Shown in pieces: positions 1 through 8,216 of a stretch of DNA of 8,216 nt (position 1 is its first letter; every line of letters begins with the position of its first letter). Below the pieces are notes generated by a model. It searched no databases. It had not been told where the DNA came from and saw only the letters and a list, made by a program, of their open reading frames with translations. The translations under genes and the position numbers were made by a program. Location of the stretch: NCBI GenBank assembly GCA_016765515.1, contig JAESPT010000390.1, positions 1-8,216 of the forward strand. Direction: 5' to 3'. The stretch is from Sneathiella sp. (lineage in GTDB: Bacteria > Pseudomonadota > Alphaproteobacteria > Sneathiellales > Sneathiellaceae).

Positions 1-1951
<1,951 letters not shown>

Positions 1952-1955
<4 letters not shown>

Positions 1956-3181
1956 GATGCAGGGGCTTTCTTTGGAAAGGGAATGTTCCCTGAGCTGAGC
2001 TTGTGTAGGATCAAGGCCGTTAATTTTGCCCGTTCCGTTAGGCTGTCTGTGATTATAAATTCCTGATTCGAGTGAATATTGGCCCCGCGCACGCCCAGTG
2101 TATCAATGTTGGGAAGCCCAGCTGCAGCCAGATTATTGCCGTCACAGCATCCCCCAGTTGGTTGCTGCTTGATTTCGATGCCAAGATCCGATCCACACAT
2201 TCTGACCAAGTCAAAGAGTTGCGTAATCATGGGAGACATGGGCTTGGGCGGCCGCGAAAAACTGCCATGCAGAATTGCTGTATAGTCAGCTTTGTTGTTC
2301 ATCTTTGCAACAATGCTGTCCATCGCGTCCTGTAGCCAATCCTGATCCGACGGTTCTTTCATCCGAACGTTAAATCGGCAAATGGCAAGATCCGGAACCA
2401 CGTTCAGTGCGCCGCCCCCTTCGATTTTCCCGATATTGACGGTGAGATCCGGGCGGCCCCCAGTTAAGCTGTTCAGATCCAGTATCATGCTGGAAAGGGC
2501 TGTTATTGCATTTCGGCCCAGGTGATGTTCTCGACCTGCATGGGCCGCTTTTCCTGTCACAACAAGGGTAAAATTGCCGCTGCCTTTACGGGCGCCAGCC
2601 AGGGTGCCATCGGGCATGGAAGGTTCATAGACCAATCCTAAATTGGCCCGACCGGCGGCTTCAACCAGATGTCGCCGGGAACCGAAAGAGCCGATTTCCT
2701 CATCTGCATTAATCAAAACCTCCCAGCCAAGCTGGTCCTTATGAGGACTTTGCTCAAAAGCCTGCAAGGCGGCAAGGATGACCCGAAGGCCTCCCTTCAT
2801 ATCGGTGACCCCGGGGCCGCGAATTTTGCCGCCCCCTAAATCTTCCCAGGTTTGAAAATCACTGGATGTATCAAATACTGTGTCCATATGGCCACATAAC
2901 AATATTTGCCGATTTGCCTCGGGTCGCTTCACGATCCGCAAAATCGGTCCTACCTTAATCTGCTGTTCTGCTCCTGTATCGGTAATGACAGTCATTGGGT
3001 CAGAAGGCAGAACTTCGCCAGAAGCTCCGGTGATTTCAAACGCTTTTCTCAACGTGTAGGCCATTCGCTCAAGACCGAGAAGGTTCAGGCTTCCTGAATT
3101 GATGTTTGACCAGGAAAGTACGTCATGGATCATCTGATCCTTTTGTTCATCAATGCTGGAAAGAAAAGGGGGAAGTGACAT
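1952..3181 (-). CDS. M20-family metallohydrolase, carboxypeptidase G2-like; probable succinylglutamate desuccinylase substitute
   Basis: This 409-residue protein has a complete M20 di-zinc site: His98 and Asp100 in GHMDTVFD, bridging Asp127 in GVTDMKGG, catalytic Glu161 and ligand Glu162 in DEEIGSFGSR, Glu186 in VYEPSM, and the distal His370 in GANIHSNQEF. A dimerisation/lid domain lies at about 200-315 (AAHAGREHHLGRNAI at 212-226). DEE.GSFGSR, the EPS segment and TGG.CDGNN resemble carboxypeptidase G2, which cleaves an amide next to glutamate, more than ArgE or DapE. It sits between the aminotransferase (8 bp upstream) and astA (4-bp overlap), so a role in the pathway is likely. I infer that it hydrolyses N-succinylglutamate to succinate and glutamate, in place of the M14-type AstE. 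Alternatives are deacylation of another acylated amino acid, or a general glutamate carboxypeptidase. AGAGG ending 5 bases before the ATG supports the start. Confidence 0.88.
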
Positions 3182-3189
3182 TTAAACCT

Positions 3190-4365
3190 CTAACTTTCAA
3201 TTTCCGTACAAACTGAGTCCAGAATATCAAGGGCCTCACGAATGTGAGTTTCTGTTAAGTTGAGAGGAGGAAGTAAGCGGAGGATATCCGTGCCTGCCCG
3301 TCCTGTCAGAAGTCGGGCGTCCCGCAACTTGGCTAGAAGTTCTGTGTTTGGAACAAGACATTTTATGCCCAGCATAAGCCCAAGCCCTTGGGTCGCCCCA
3401 AGAATGGTTGGATGTTTTGCCGCCACCTCGTCCAGCCCGGATTTTAACTGATTGCTACGTTCTGTCACCTGATCCAGCAGACCATCTTCGAGAACCAAAT
3501 CCAGAACCGCATTGGCAACCGTTGTTGCTAGAGGGTTACCGCCAAATGTGGAACCATGAGTGCCAACAACCATACAGGCAGACGCTTTATGTGTTGCAAG
3601 GCAGGCTCCGATCGGAAAACCACCGCCAAGACCCTTTGCCGACGCCAGGATGTCCGGCTCGATGCTGGACCATTCATAGGCAAATAGCTTACCTGTACGG
3701 CCCATGCCGCACTGAATTTCGTCGAGCATCATCAAGATGCCGGTTTCATCGCAGAGTTTGCGGACTGCTTCAAGATACCCTTTCGGAGCCGGAAGAATAC
3801 CGCCTTCTCCTTGAACCGGTTCTAAAATTACACCTGCAGTTTTATCGCTAATCATGTTGCGAAGCGCATCAATGTCTCCGAAAGGCACATGATCACACCC
3901 CAGGTCTCCATCAAAAAAGCCTTTTGTGTGCGCCGGGTTTCCCGCAGCGGCAACGGTGGCGATTGTCCGGCCGTGGAAGGAGTTCTTCATCCCGATGATC
4001 CGGGTTCTTTTTTCATCACCTTGATCAAAATGATTACGGCGCATCATTTTCAGACCCGCTTCGACAGCCTCCGCTCCGGAATTTCCGAAATAAACGTGAT
4101 CTGCAAAAGTGTTCACCACGAGCCTTTCAGCAAGTTTTTCTGCGCTTTCTATCCGGAACATATTGGATGTGTGCCAGTATTTGTCCGCCTGGTTTTTAAG
4201 CGCTGCCACCAAATGCGGATGATTGTGACCAAAGGCTGTGACGGCAATGCCAGAGATGAAATCAAGATATTTGTCACCGTCTTTAGTAAAGAGATAAGCC
4301 CCTTCTCCCTTTTCAAAAAGAATTTCGGGGGGAGCGTAGGTTGCCATCAATGCACTGCTTGTCAT
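3190..4365 (-). CDS. Class III PLP aminotransferase, ArgD/AstC family (acetylornithine/succinylornithine type)
   Basis: The 391-residue product is a fold-type I, class III aminotransferase that would exchange the delta-amino group of N-succinylornithine (or N-acetylornithine) with 2-oxoglutarate. Visible PLP-site elements are NSGAEA (95-100), SFHGRT (129-134), EPVQGEGG (182-189), Asp215 in LDEIQ, the Schiff-base Lys244 in ASAKGLGGG, and GSTFGGNP (271-278), whose Thr contacts phosphate. As first gene of the operon before the M20 hydrolase, astA and astD, it fills the AstC position. ArgD, AstC and the succinyldiaminopimelate aminotransferase DapC overlap in activity, so it may also serve arginine or lysine synthesis; I therefore give no symbol. 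An in-frame ATG lies at 4380, but GGAGGA at 4369-4374, three bases before the ATG at 4365, marks the latter as the start. Confidence 0.92.
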   Translation of the reverse strand: MTSSALMATYAPPEILFEKGEGAYLFTKDGDKYLDFISGIAVTAFGHNHPHLVAALKNQADKYWHTSNMFRIESAEKLAERLVVNTFADHVYFGNSGAEAVEAGLKMMRRNHFDQGDEKRTRIIGMKNSFHGRTIATVAAAGNPAHTKGFFDGDLGCDHVPFGDIDALRNMISDKTAGVILEPVQGEGGILPAPKGYLEAVRKLCDETGILMMLDEIQCGMGRTGKLFAYEWSSIEPDILASAKGLGGGFPIGACLATHKASACMVVGTHGSTFGGNPLATTVANAVLDLVLEDGLLDQVTERSNQLKSGLDEVAAKHPTILGATQGLGLMLGIKCLVPNTELLAKLRDARLLTGRAGTDILRLLPPLNLTETHIREALDILDSVCTEIES

Positions 4366-4368
4366 GTT

Positions 4369-4374
4369 TCCTCC
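4369..4374 (-). promoter_or_regulatory. Ribosome binding site that fixes the aminotransferase start
   Basis: The minus strand reads GGAGGA here, then AAC and ATG at 4365. It lies inside the short in-frame extension from the ATG at 4380, which has no comparable site, so the shorter protein beginning MTSSALMATY is preferred. Confidence 0.75.
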
Positions 4375-4627
4375 GGCCATTTCAAAGGCGGTAAATCAAT
4401 TGCTGTTGCACCAAATGGTATCAGGAACCGGTAAGAATTGGGTATCGAAAATGCCGGTCTTTTCAGAATTATCTGCCAATTATCACTTATTCACAGAATA
4501 TAATTTGGTGTAGGAACAAATATCTATCTTAGAAGTAGCGCCAGGGCTGATTAAGTCAAATAACCTTGATTTTTGTAGTGCGTAAGCTTATTTCAAATGA
4601 ATGTTTTGGAAAAATTCCGGATAAAGC

Positions 4628-4633
4628 AGGAGG
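4628..4633 (+). promoter_or_regulatory. Ribosome binding site that fixes the Lrp-type regulator start
   Basis: AGGAGG is followed by four A and the ATG at 4638. The reading frame is open upstream to an alternative start at 4566, but those 24 residues look unlike the family and have no ribosome site, so 4638 is chosen. Confidence 0.8.
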
Positions 4634-4637
4634 AAAA

Positions 4638-5126
4638 ATGCGAGAAAAAAGGCAGCTGGACAAAGTCGATCAGAATATTCTTTCGACCCTTCAGCAATCA
4701 GCTCGCATAACCAATCAGCAACTGGCAAATAAAGTCGGCCTCTCCCCAAGTTCCTGTTTGAGTCGGGTTAAAAAACTGGAAGAAGACGGGTGCCTTGGGC
4801 CGTATCACGGTGTCATCAATCTCGATCGTCTTTGCCGCTCCATTACCTGCATTGCCATGGTGACGCTTGAACATCATCGCCAGCAGGATTTCAGAACTTT
4901 CGAGACCTTTGTCCAATCTCTGTCGGAAGTTGTCCAATGTGATACGGTAAGTGGCGGGTGTGATTTTGTATTGCGGATTGTTTGTGCAGATATGGAGCGC
5001 TATCACATCGTGAATGAAATGCTTCTCAATTCCGGTGTGAATATTGTGAATATCAAGACCCATGTGGTCATGACGGAGAACAAAAAGTTTTCCGGTTATC
5101 CTCTTGAGGCTCTTTTGAGTTATTGA
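4638..5126 (+). CDS. Lrp/AsnC-family transcriptional regulator
   Basis: The 162-residue protein has the usual Lrp/AsnC layout and length. An N-terminal winged helix-turn-helix occupies about residues 8-60: LDKVDQNILSTLQQ, then ITNQQLANKVGLSPSSCLSR with the recognition helix, then the KKLEEDG wing. A C-terminal RAM (ligand-binding/oligomerisation) domain covers about 68-150, including SGGCDFVLRIV (105-115), equivalent to the G.(Y/F)D(Y/F) segment of the family, and the following ERYHIVNEML helix. Such proteins form octamers or dimers and bind amino acids. It is divergent from the AST operon, so it is likely to control that operon and itself, with arginine, ornithine or another amino acid as effector; whether it activates or represses cannot be read here. 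Family assignment is firm; target and ligand are inferred. Its stop lies 9 bp from that of the converging membrane-protein gene. Confidence 0.93.
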   Translation: MREKRQLDKVDQNILSTLQQSARITNQQLANKVGLSPSSCLSRVKKLEEDGCLGPYHGVINLDRLCRSITCIAMVTLEHHRQQDFRTFETFVQSLSEVVQCDTVSGGCDFVLRIVCADMERYHIVNEMLLNSGVNIVNIKTHVVMTENKKFSGYPLEALLSY

Positions 5127-5135
5127 GCCTTAGCT

Positions 5136-5711
5136 TTAAGCGAAAGTTGGCAATAGGGAATAAAAGATCTGTTGCGCGGTGAGTGAAAAAATAAATTCCA
5201 AAAATGCTAAGGCAGCTGCCGTTGGACCTGGTATTTCCAAAGTAGCTTTTAGAACAAACCATAAAAATACGTAGCTGATTACGACAAACAAAAGTCCAAA
5301 CACAGATGTGATTTCTGGTCCCAACAAGCCCAACGTCAAAATAAAGAACGGTAACCAGAGAGCCATTAAAGCAACTTGAGCCCAATTATAAACGATAACG
5401 AAAACACTGAATTTATCGGAGACATTCAGGTATTTTGAGGCGAATCCGATAGCAGCCAGATAAAGCCCCCACGTAATAACCATAGTGACGATATAAAGAA
5501 GTAGAAATGGAAGTAGGCTTATCCCGGTTGCCGAAAAATTATACCCAAGTAAATTTTGAACGCACAAGATCGGGATAGCAACCAAGATCGCTGTAAAGGA
5601 CGACCAAAAGCCCTTTTCAGATAAATTGAAATAGGAAAGGGCTTTCTCATCTCTCAGAGCAAGCCGGTAGCACCCAAAGAGTGACCATAGTATTTCAGGG
5701 AAACGAGCCAT
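5136..5711 (-). CDS. Uncharacterised five-helix inner-membrane protein, Yip1-like
   Basis: This 191-residue protein is strongly hydrophobic, with likely membrane segments at about 35-55, 65-90, 101-130, 133-154 and 164-187, after a short N-terminal part (MARFPEILWSLFGCYRLALRD) that could lie along the membrane. Overall pattern and size recall the Yip1/YIF1-like small polytopic membrane proteins of alphaproteobacteria, but I see no catalytic motif and cannot assign a function. It begins 5 bp after the dapE stop without an obvious Shine-Dalgarno site, so it is probably translated by coupling with dapE and co-transcribed. That link may be functional (lysine/peptidoglycan precursor supply, envelope) or only positional. 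No cleavable signal peptide is evident. The gene itself is well supported by its continuous hydrophobic frame and position; the family name is a tentative match by eye. Confidence 0.8.
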   Translation of the reverse strand: MARFPEILWSLFGCYRLALRDEKALSYFNLSEKGFWSSFTAILVAIPILCVQNLLGYNFSATGISLLPFLLLYIVTMVITWGLYLAAIGFASKYLNVSDKFSVFVIVYNWAQVALMALWLPFFILTLGLLGPEITSVFGLLFVVISYVFLWFVLKATLEIPGPTAAALAFLEFIFSLTAQQIFYSLLPTFA

Positions 5712-5716
5712 GTGGT

Positions 5717-6886
5717 TTAAGTGAAATATCCGTCAAGTATTGTTGTGTAAATATTGGCAAGGGATTCAATATCTGCAAGATCTACCCGTTCGTCAACTTT
5801 ATGCATGGTTTGTCCCACCAAACCAAATTCAACAACAGGGCAATAATTTTTAATGTAGCGGGCATCAGAGGTGCCGCCGGTTGTCGACATCTCAGGTGCG
5901 CGACCCAAATGTTGTTCGATAGAGCGGCCAACAAGTTTGCTGAAATCCCCTTCTCCGGTGAGGAAGGGTTCAGAGTTTTTTAGAACCCGTAATTCATAAT
6001 TTGCGCCGCGTTTGCTTGCGACATCATCCAGGAGCGTCCGAATTTTCTCATCCAGACCATCAAGACTGTGAATGGTGTTGAAGCGAATGTTAAAGGTTGC
6101 CCGGGCCAGCGCCGGCGTCACATTTGTCGCCAAATTTCCAACATCCACCGTTGTGAATTCCAGATTGCTGGGCTGAAAATGATCACTGCCATCATCCAGA
6201 TGCATTCCGTCGAGGGCACTCATCATGGCCACAAGATGAGGAATAGGATTGTCTGCAAGATGGGGGTAGGCGATATGCCCTTCATTGCCCGAGACAGTCA
6301 GGAATCCGGTGAAAGATCCGCGGCGGCCAATTTTGAACATTTCCCCAAGCGCATTTGGATTGGTAGGCTCGCCCACAAGACAATGATCGATATGCTCTCC
6401 ATTCGATGTCATCCATTCCAGGACTTTCCGTGTTCCGTTAATGGCCGGACCTTCTTCATCCCCTGTGATCAGCAAACTGATGGAGCCCTTGTAATTTCCA
6501 TGATACTTCTTCAGATGACGCTGGGAGGCGACGGCGAAGCAGGCAACAGCCGCTTTCATGTCAGCGGCACCTCGACCATAAAGCATCCCGTCCTTGATCA
6601 CGGAATCAAAGGGATCAACACTCCAGGCATTCAAATCGCCTGGCGGTACAACATCTGTATGACCGGCAAAGCAAAAATTGGGCGCTCCCGTCCCAATTCT
6701 TGCATACAGATTGTCCACATCCGGCGTGTTATCATCCGAAAAAGTCAGTCGTGAACATTCAAAACCAATTTTCTCCAAAACCGATTGCAGGACATTTAAA
6801 GCCCCGGCATCATTAGGAGTCACACTGGGGCATCGCATCAGAGCTTGCGTCAGCTCAATTACGTTTAAATCTTCCATATAAGTCAT
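5717..6886 (-). CDS. dapE: Succinyl-diaminopimelate desuccinylase DapE
   Basis: DapE hydrolyses N-succinyl-L,L-diaminopimelate to L,L-diaminopimelate and succinate, a late step of lysine and peptidoglycan precursor synthesis. The 389-residue product has the full M20 di-zinc set: His76 in GHTDVVPPGD, bridging Asp109 in GRGAADMKA, catalytic Glu144 and ligand Glu145 in TGDEEG, Glu173 in VGEPT, and His362 in GQTMHKVDE. DapE-specific features are RCPSVTP (18-24), GRRGS (187-191), GHIAYPH in the dimerisation domain, and STTGGTSDARYI (334-345), the succinate/substrate-binding segment. The length fits the usual 375-390. The ATG at 6886 is chosen; another in-frame ATG is at 6877 and neither has a convincing ribosome site, so the start could move by three residues. 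It is followed by the membrane-protein gene 5 bp downstream. dapD is nearby but separated by an oppositely oriented transporter. Confidence 0.96.
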   Translation of the reverse strand: MTYMEDLNVIELTQALMRCPSVTPNDAGALNVLQSVLEKIGFECSRLTFSDDNTPDVDNLYARIGTGAPNFCFAGHTDVVPPGDLNAWSVDPFDSVIKDGMLYGRGAADMKAAVACFAVASQRHLKKYHGNYKGSISLLITGDEEGPAINGTRKVLEWMTSNGEHIDHCLVGEPTNPNALGEMFKIGRRGSFTGFLTVSGNEGHIAYPHLADNPIPHLVAMMSALDGMHLDDGSDHFQPSNLEFTTVDVGNLATNVTPALARATFNIRFNTIHSLDGLDEKIRTLLDDVASKRGANYELRVLKNSEPFLTGEGDFSKLVGRSIEQHLGRAPEMSTTGGTSDARYIKNYCPVVEFGLVGQTMHKVDERVDLADIESLANIYTTILDGYFT

Positions 6887-7038
6887 GTAAGACGTTTAAC
6901 GCCCACCGAGTAATGGGTCAATGAGGATTACGAGCAGACGTTGGGAAAATCCTTTTAAAGATCAAAAACATAAGGTGATTGATTCCAGAAGAAAATAGGG
7001 ATAGATGTGAAGTCTCTTACCTTTCGAGCGTTCCTGCC
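6887..7038. promoter_or_regulatory. Divergent intergenic region between dapE and the transporter gene
   Basis: This 152-bp gap must hold the start signals for two outward-facing genes. On the plus strand TTGATT (6979-6984) and TAGATG (7002-7007) with a 17-base spacer is a weak promoter candidate that would start just ahead of the ATG at 7039. On the minus strand TTGACC (6917-6922) and TAAACG (6894-6899), spaced 17, has a good -35 box but a poor -10 box very close to the dapE start. AGGATT (6924-6929) and AATCCT (6948-6953) form a 6-bp inverted repeat with an 18-base loop, of unknown meaning. Nothing here is strong enough to name a regulator. Confidence 0.35.
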
Positions 7039-7922
7039 ATGACAATACCCGCAAATTCCAGCAATATGGCTGGCATACTTTATATGTTGGTCGCCATATT
7101 CATGCTGTCCACCATGGATGCCGTCGCAAAATGGTTGGTGGAAGCGGATTATTCTGTCTTTCAGATCCTGTTTGTCCGTGGGTGCATCAATATTGTCCTT
7201 ATGCTGGCTGCCATGCCTTTTTTCGGTGGTGTGCGTCTTCTCAGGACACGCCGACCCTGGGCGCATGCAATTCGCAGTATTTTTGGAATGGCGGCGCCAT
7301 TTTTGTTTTTCACAGCGCTCATTTCAATGCCGCTTGCTGAAACGACTGTCGTATTTTTTATCTCTCCCTTTGTGATGACGGCATTGTCTGTTCCGCTGTT
7401 TAAGGAAAAGGTGGGTATCCATCGGTGGGGGCAATTCTAGTCGGCTTTAGCGGCGTTGTTTACGTGGCGCAACCTACCAGCGACGTGTTTAATCCTGCCA
7501 TACTCTTTGTTATCGGGTCGTCCTTGTCCTATTCGTTCCTGATGCTCGCTAGTCGGTGGTTGGGAAAAACCGAACCCACATTTACAATTGTTTTCTATGT
7601 GAATGTCGGAACAGCGAGTCTAGCGGCATTGGCCATGCCGTACGTGTGGAAAGATATGAGCTTTCTGGATTTTGGGGTTATTGGTCTGATGGCGGTCCTG
7701 TCTTTGGCGGGTAACATCTGTATTGTGAAAGCTTTTATGATAGGTGAAATCGGGGTCATAACACCCTTTGAATATACCGGGCTTTTGTGGGCAGTTTTGC
7801 TTGGTTTCATTTTCTTTCAGGAGACACCAAACATCAATGTCTGGGTTGGTATTGCCATCATTGCGGCAAGTGGATTGTATTTGGTGTACCGGGAAAACAG
7901 AAAAAGGCCCGATCAGTCTTGA
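7039..7922 (+). pseudogene. EamA/DMT-family transporter, split by a one-base frameshift
   Basis: Two frames together encode one drug/metabolite transporter (DMT) of about 294 residues, the normal size for a ten-helix EamA protein. The first (7039-7440) begins MTIPANSSNMAGILYMLVAI and carries the first repeat up to EKVGIHRWG, then hits a TAG. The second resumes at GAILVGFSGVVYVAQP and continues through the second repeat (NPAILFVIGSSLSYSF to GLYLVYREN), ending at 7922. EKVG..RW.A.LVGF.GV is a continuous family pattern, which places the break at the run of five G at 7427-7431; six G would restore the frame. This is either a real inactivating deletion or a sequencing error. Substrate is unknown; DMT proteins export or import amino acids and other small metabolites. 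A TTG at 6979 after AAGGTG is an alternative start, as is the ATG at 7066. Confidence 0.85.
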
Positions 7923-7930
7923 TCGAGCCT
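7905..7930 (-). terminator. Rho-independent terminator of dapD, overlapping the transporter 3' end
   Basis: On the minus strand an 11-pair stem (AGGCTCGATCA / TGATCGGGCCT, with one G-U pair) closes a 4-base AGAC loop and is followed at once by a run of T (7901-7904) and a second T-rich patch. It lies about 23 bp after the dapD stop. On the plus strand the same stem has a C/A mismatch and only a weak T-rich tail, so it works best for dapD. It includes the last codons and stop of the transporter gene. Confidence 0.8.
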
Positions 7931-7953
7931 CTTCCATTCCTGAAATGCTTTGA

Positions 7954-8216
7954 CTAGTCGCGAAGAAGATCGTTGATGGATGTTTTGGACCGGGTCTGCT
8001 CATCCACGGTTTTTACGATCACAGCGCAGTAAAGATTCGGTCCGGGTGTTCCGTCGGGCAGTGGTTTGCCGGGTAGGGATCCTGGGACAACAACGGAGTA
8101 GGCAGGGACGCGGCCAATATGGACTTCACCAGTCTCGCGGTTGATGATTTTCGTTGATGCGCTGATAAAGACACCCATGGAGAGGACGGCGCCTTTTTCA
8201 ACGATAACGCCTTCAA
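7954..8216 (-). CDS. dapD: 2,3,4,5-tetrahydropyridine-2,6-dicarboxylate N-succinyltransferase DapD (partial, N-terminus beyond right edge)
   Basis: DapD uses succinyl-CoA to succinylate tetrahydrodipicolinate, opening the succinylase branch of diaminopimelate and lysine synthesis. Only the last 87 or so codons are in the window, of a family usually about 275-285 residues long. They contain the end of the left-handed beta-helix ([17 protein letters not shown]), then [13 protein letters not shown] and [17 protein letters not shown], and the C-terminal segment [19 protein letters not shown], all characteristic of DapD. The frame is open to the right edge; the ATG at 8178 is an internal Met, not the start. 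The gene ends with a TAG at 7954-7956, and a strong terminator follows, so dapD transcription ends before reaching dapE, which must have its own promoter. Confidence 0.95.
   Translation of the reverse strand, partial: EGVIVEKGAVLSMGVFISASTKIINRETGEVHIGRVPAYSVVVPGSLPGKPLPDGTPGPNLYCAVIVKTVDEQTRSKTSINDLLRD

Larger units (their letters stand above)
4366..4637. promoter_or_regulatory. Divergent control region between the AST operon and the Lrp-type regulator gene
   Basis: This 272-bp stretch lies between two outward-facing genes and is clearly AT-rich at its centre (about 4460-4600). No promoter is a strong consensus match. On the minus strand CTGTGA (4491-4496), a 17-base spacer and GATAAT (4468-4473) form a candidate promoter, leaving a leader of roughly 95 bases. 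On the plus strand TTGATT (4566-4571), 17 bases and TATTTC (4589-4594) is a weak candidate for the regulator. A perfect dyad CAGA-ATTA-TCTG at 4464-4475 overlaps the minus-strand -10 box and resembles the AT-centred half-symmetric sites bound by Lrp proteins. CACCAAAT (4409-4416) recurs inverted as ATTTGGTG (4503-4510), and GGTATC is repeated at 4417 and 4441. The regulatory nature is inferred from gene layout; individual sites are tentative. Confidence 0.55.

Noticed and set aside
4366..4380. Five-residue N-terminal extension (MAGGN) of the aminotransferase
   Set aside because: These codons are formed by the ribosome binding site of the ATG at 4365.
3889..4434. Plus-strand open frame of 181 codons opposite the aminotransferase start and running into the control region
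   Set aside because: It is antisense to the conserved aminotransferase, has no family resemblance and ends in the intergenic region.
4566..4637. N-terminal extension of the Lrp-type regulator by 24 residues
   Set aside because: The internal ATG at 4638 has a near-perfect AGGAGG site and gives the standard Lrp N-terminus; the extension has neither.
5107..5130. Possible bidirectional terminator between the Lrp gene and the membrane-protein gene (AGGCTC / GAGCCT, 12-base loop)
   Set aside because: The stem is only 6 bp, the loop is large and there is no good T-run on either strand; the 9-bp convergent gap leaves little room.
6068..6754. Plus-strand open frame of 228 codons opposite dapE
   Set aside because: It lies antisense to dapE, has no recognisable motif and no ribosome site; a shadow of the real gene.
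7425..7922. Independent small transporter gene starting with GTG at 7425
   Set aside because: It lacks the first half of a DMT protein and a ribosome site, and it continues exactly where the upstream frame breaks; a frameshift explains it better.
7954..8178. Stand-alone 74-residue gene starting at the ATG at 8178
   Set aside because: The frame stays open upstream to the window edge with DapD sequence ([12 protein letters not shown]), so this Met is internal to dapD.

Overview
The window looks like chromosomal DNA of an alphaproteobacterium of moderate GC content. The clues are the gene style, the DapD/DapE pair that marks the succinylase route to lysine, and an arginine succinyltransferase (AST) cluster holding an M20 hydrolase; a marine Rhodospirillales/Sneathiella-like lineage is a guess. 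It contains ordinary metabolic genes. I saw no insertion sequence, phage gene, CRISPR array, rRNA or tRNA.

Region 1 (1-4365, minus strand) is a compact operon read right to left: an ArgD/AstC-type aminotransferase, an M20 carboxypeptidase-G2-like hydrolase, astA and astD (cut by the left edge). Gaps are 8 bp, a 4-bp ATGA overlap and 10 bp. The set suggests arginine (or ornithine) degradation: AstA succinylates arginine, the aminotransferase makes succinylglutamate semialdehyde, and AstD oxidises it to succinylglutamate. The M20 enzyme is well placed to release succinate and glutamate, the job AstE does elsewhere. astB is not seen and would lie beyond the left edge if present.

Region 2 (4366-5126) is the AT-rich divergent control region and a plus-strand Lrp/AsnC-family regulator, the obvious candidate controller of the AST operon.

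Region 3 (5136-6886, minus strand) is dapE followed 5 bp later by a gene for an uncharacterised five-helix Yip1-like membrane protein. It converges on the Lrp gene with only 9 bp between stop codons.

Region 4 (7039-8216) holds a plus-strand EamA/DMT-type transporter split by a one-base frameshift in a run of five G, converging on the 3' end of dapD (minus strand, cut by the right edge). The apparent dapD terminator lies inside the last codons of the transporter. dapD and dapE are therefore separated by the inverted transporter gene.

Taken together, the window joins two pathways that both use succinyl-CoA to protect an amino group, transaminate a succinylated intermediate and remove succinate with a metal hydrolase: one degrades arginine, the other makes diaminopimelate and lysine. 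I found no clearly new system; the best leads are the M20 enzyme in the AST operon, the unknown membrane protein tied to dapE, and the frameshifted transporter.
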